Below are positions 62,147 through 64,000 of a DNA stretch of 64,000 nt, one piece after another. This DNA is from Mesocricetibacter intestinalis (GTDB taxonomy: Bacteria; Pseudomonadota; Gammaproteobacteria; Enterobacterales; Pasteurellaceae). Within the stretch, counting starts at the first letter, position 1; the number at the start of each line of letters is the position of its first letter. The stretch spans positions 62,001 through 126,000 of the forward strand of contig NZ_SNYQ01000004.1 of assembly GCF_004363295.1 (NCBI RefSeq). Direction: 5' to 3'. The translations under genes were made by a program, and so were the position numbers. The notes under the pieces were generated by a model that worked only from the letters and a program-made list of their open reading frames with translations, had not been told where the DNA came from and did no database searches.

Positions 62147-64000
62147 ATGATTATCGTTACTTCGGGCCATGTGGATCATGGCAAAACCGCTTTATTACAG
62201 GCGCTGACCGGTACGGATACGGCACATTTGCCGGAAGAAAAGCAGCGTGGAATGACCATTGATCTCGGCTACGCCTATCTGCCTTTACAGGATAAAATTC
62301 TGGGTTTTATCGATGTTCCCGGACATGAAAAATTTTTGGTCAATATGCTGGCGGGACTGGGCGGAATTCATTATGCCATGTTAATTATTGCCGCCGATGA
62401 AGGTTTTCAGCCTCAGACCAGAGAACATTTAACTATCCTGCGCCTGCTGCAAATCGAACAAATTATTCCGGTTATCAGCAAAGCGGATCGAGCGGATACG
62501 GCACAAATCGATCAGCTGAAACAGATAATCCGCCAAAGTGATCCTTATCTGGCTCAGGCTCCGATTTTTGTTACCTCCGCCAAAAGCGGGCAAGGTATCG
62601 ATGAATTACGCGATTATTTGGCGGCGCTACCGAATTTATCCGATTCAACGAAACCTTTCCGCTATGCCATCGACCGCATATTCACCATTAAAGGCGCCGG
62701 AACCGTGGTTACAGGTACAGCCTTCGGCGGTAACGTAGAAATAGAAGATGAACTTTATCTGTCCGGCGGAGAAAAGGTTCGGATAAAAAATATTCATGCG
62801 CAAAATCAACAAAATACCCATGGTTCGGCGGGTCAACGCCTGGCGCTTAATATTAATGCGGATTTGGATCGTATTTCTATAGAACGCGGCGACTGGCTGT
62901 TCTCGCAAAAACCGTCGACACCTACCGAGCGTATCAGTATCAGAATTAGCGCGGAAACCGAGCTGAACGAAAATCAACCCGTGCATATTTACCATGCTGC
63001 CGCACGGACGACAGGTAAACTCTCGCTGTTAAACGTAAAAACCCTTACCGCCGGTCAGCAGGCGGTGGCGGAATTAATCTTGGATAAGCCTCTGTTTTTA
63101 GTGTACGGCGATAAATTGATTCTGCGCAGCGCCGATGCAAAACAGGTTATCGGCGGAGCCAAAGTTATTGAAATAAATTCGCAGAAACGGCACAAACGCA
63201 GTGAAGAGCGTCTGGATTTGTTACAGAAATTACAATATGCCGATCAACGCGAACGAATCAGCCTTTATTTGCAATCCAAAGCGGTAAGCATTCAAACCCT
63301 GTTATGGACGGAGCAGCTGAAGGAAAACCAACTGCGGGAGATTCTGCAACAAAACCGGGAAGTTTGTTATCAGGAATGGTGCTTTAACGCGGATTATCAG
63401 CACAAACAAAATCAGGCGATTCTAGCGGCGCTGGAAAACTATCATATGCAGCATCAGGATCAGCTCGGTCTGGGTAAAGCGCGCCTATACCGTATTGCCG
63501 CCGTTAATCAGCCGGAAAAACTGATTTATCATTTTATCGATTTATTACTTGAACAGGGCAAACTACAGCAAACCCGCGGCTGGCTGCATTTACCCGAACA
63601 CAGAATCCATTTTTCCGAACAGGAACTGATTTTATGGCAACAGGTAACGGAAGAGTTTAACAAACAGAATAAGGGCGCCTTATGGGTACGGGATTTAGCT
63701 GCGCTTTTGGGCAAGGAAGAAGCGCTAATGCGCAATTTTCTATATAAAGCGGGAAAACTCGGCTATTTAATTCCCATTGTAAAAGACCGCTTTTTCCTTA
63801 CGGAAACTATCTACGCTTATGCCGCATTAATTAAGAAAATCATTGAAGAGCAAGGTTATGTTTCGGTAAATCAGCTGCGCGACGAATTACAATTCGGACG
63901 TAAATTAACCGTACAGTTAATCGAATACTTCGACCGCTGCGGTTTTTTACGCCGTAAAGGCAATATGCATACCTTACGCGACGGAGATATTTTCGAATCT
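62147..64000 (+). CDS. selB: Selenocysteine-specific elongation factor SelB (3' end outside window)
   Basis: 618 codons are visible without a stop; the window ends exactly in frame. N-terminal GTPase with GHVDHGKTALLQAL, VPGHEKFLVNML (DxxG) and SKAD; EF-Tu-like domains 2 and 3; then the four winged-helix domains that read the SECIS hairpin (for example VSVNQLRDELQFGRKLTVQ). Family length is just over 600 aa, so only a few codons should be missing. GAGGAATAGC before the ATG overlaps the selA stop. Confidence 0.97.
   Translation, partial: MIIVTSGHVDHGKTALLQALTGTDTAHLPEEKQRGMTIDLGYAYLPLQDKILGFIDVPGHEKFLVNMLAGLGGIHYAMLIIAADEGFQPQTREHLTILRLLQIEQIIPVISKADRADTAQIDQLKQIIRQSDPYLAQAPIFVTSAKSGQGIDELRDYLAALPNLSDSTKPFRYAIDRIFTIKGAGTVVTGTAFGGNVEIEDELYLSGGEKVRIKNIHAQNQQNTHGSAGQRLALNINADLDRISIERGDWLFSQKPSTPTERISIRISAETELNENQPVHIYHAAARTTGKLSLLNVKTLTAGQQAVAELILDKPLFLVYGDKLILRSADAKQVIGGAKVIEINSQKRHKRSEERLDLLQKLQYADQRERISLYLQSKAVSIQTLLWTEQLKENQLREILQQNREVCYQEWCFNADYQHKQNQAILAALENYHMQHQDQLGLGKARLYRIAAVNQPEKLIYHFIDLLLEQGKLQQTRGWLHLPEHRIHFSEQELILWQQVTEEFNKQNKGALWVRDLAALLGKEEALMRNFLYKAGKLGYLIPIVKDRFFLTETIYAYAALIKKIIEEQGYVSVNQLRDELQFGRKLTVQLIEYFDRCGFLRRKGNMHTLRDGDIFES

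Overview
The window looks like a chromosomal segment of a gamma-proteobacterium of the family Pasteurellaceae. The evidence is the Haemophilus-type DNA uptake word (AAGTGCGGT or its complement), often paired as terminators, together with H. influenzae-like gene neighbourhoods (gpsA-cysE-shikimate dehydrogenase-like; pldB next to asd). The uptake word is the Haemophilus/Aggregatibacter/Pasteurella/Basfia type rather than the Actinobacillus pleuropneumoniae/Mannheimia haemolytica type. PEP carboxykinase, sorbitol use and a tad locus would fit a Basfia (Mannheimia succiniciproducens)-like organism, but I cannot name the species.

Layout. Positions 1-188 hold the start of an unidentified membrane protein cut by the window edge. 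Positions 267-11776 (minus) are a complete 14-gene tad locus, flp-flp-tadV-rcpCAB-tadZABCDEFG, for a type IVb (Flp) adhesion pilus. Next come rpe-gph-trpS (minus), an orphan lipoprotein, a LysE/ArgO-type exporter, gpsA-cysE-SdhL, secB, a rhodanese, gpmA, and envC-yibQ (plus). Then udp and a DUF2301-like membrane protein precede a sorbitol operon, srlA-srlE-srlB-srlD-srlM-srlR, with a textbook CRP site. The srl operon converges with pckA; pldB, asd and ftsX-ftsE follow on the minus strand.

Positions 35884-50430 (minus) carry 15 tightly packed genes for an aryl-polyene-type cell-envelope lipid pathway: a chain-length-factor-like protein, a PlsC-like acyltransferase, two acyl carrier proteins, a membrane protein, a dehydratase with an unusual N-terminal extension, an AMP ligase, a glycosyltransferase, an LpxL-like acyltransferase, two lipoproteins, a thioesterase, a LolA-like carrier, an MMPL exporter, two ketosynthases, a second dehydratase and a ketoreductase. 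The block sits exactly between ftsY and ftsE, which are normally adjacent (ftsY-ftsE-ftsX). It is the best candidate for an exciting system here. No gene for an aromatic starter unit lies in the cluster.

Positions 50549-64000 hold ftsY (with a ten-copy TAE repeat), the divergent rsmD, a MarC-family protein, the ABC-F ATPase YheS, dgkA, an EmrE-like SMR exporter, a KefB/C-like antiporter, a pair of half-size DMT transporters divergent from a LysR regulator, and a selenocysteine locus: selC (tRNA-Sec, minus), selA, and selB, which runs off the end.

How parts work together: the Tad pilus and the polyene lipid are both surface systems; the srl operon feeds fructose-6-phosphate into glycolysis; selA-selB-selC supply UGA decoding for selenoproteins encoded elsewhere. 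I saw no transposase, integrase, CRISPR array or rRNA. Most genes are housekeeping; the tad locus and the polyene cluster are the accessory parts. All start choices, motif positions and repeat counts were read by eye.
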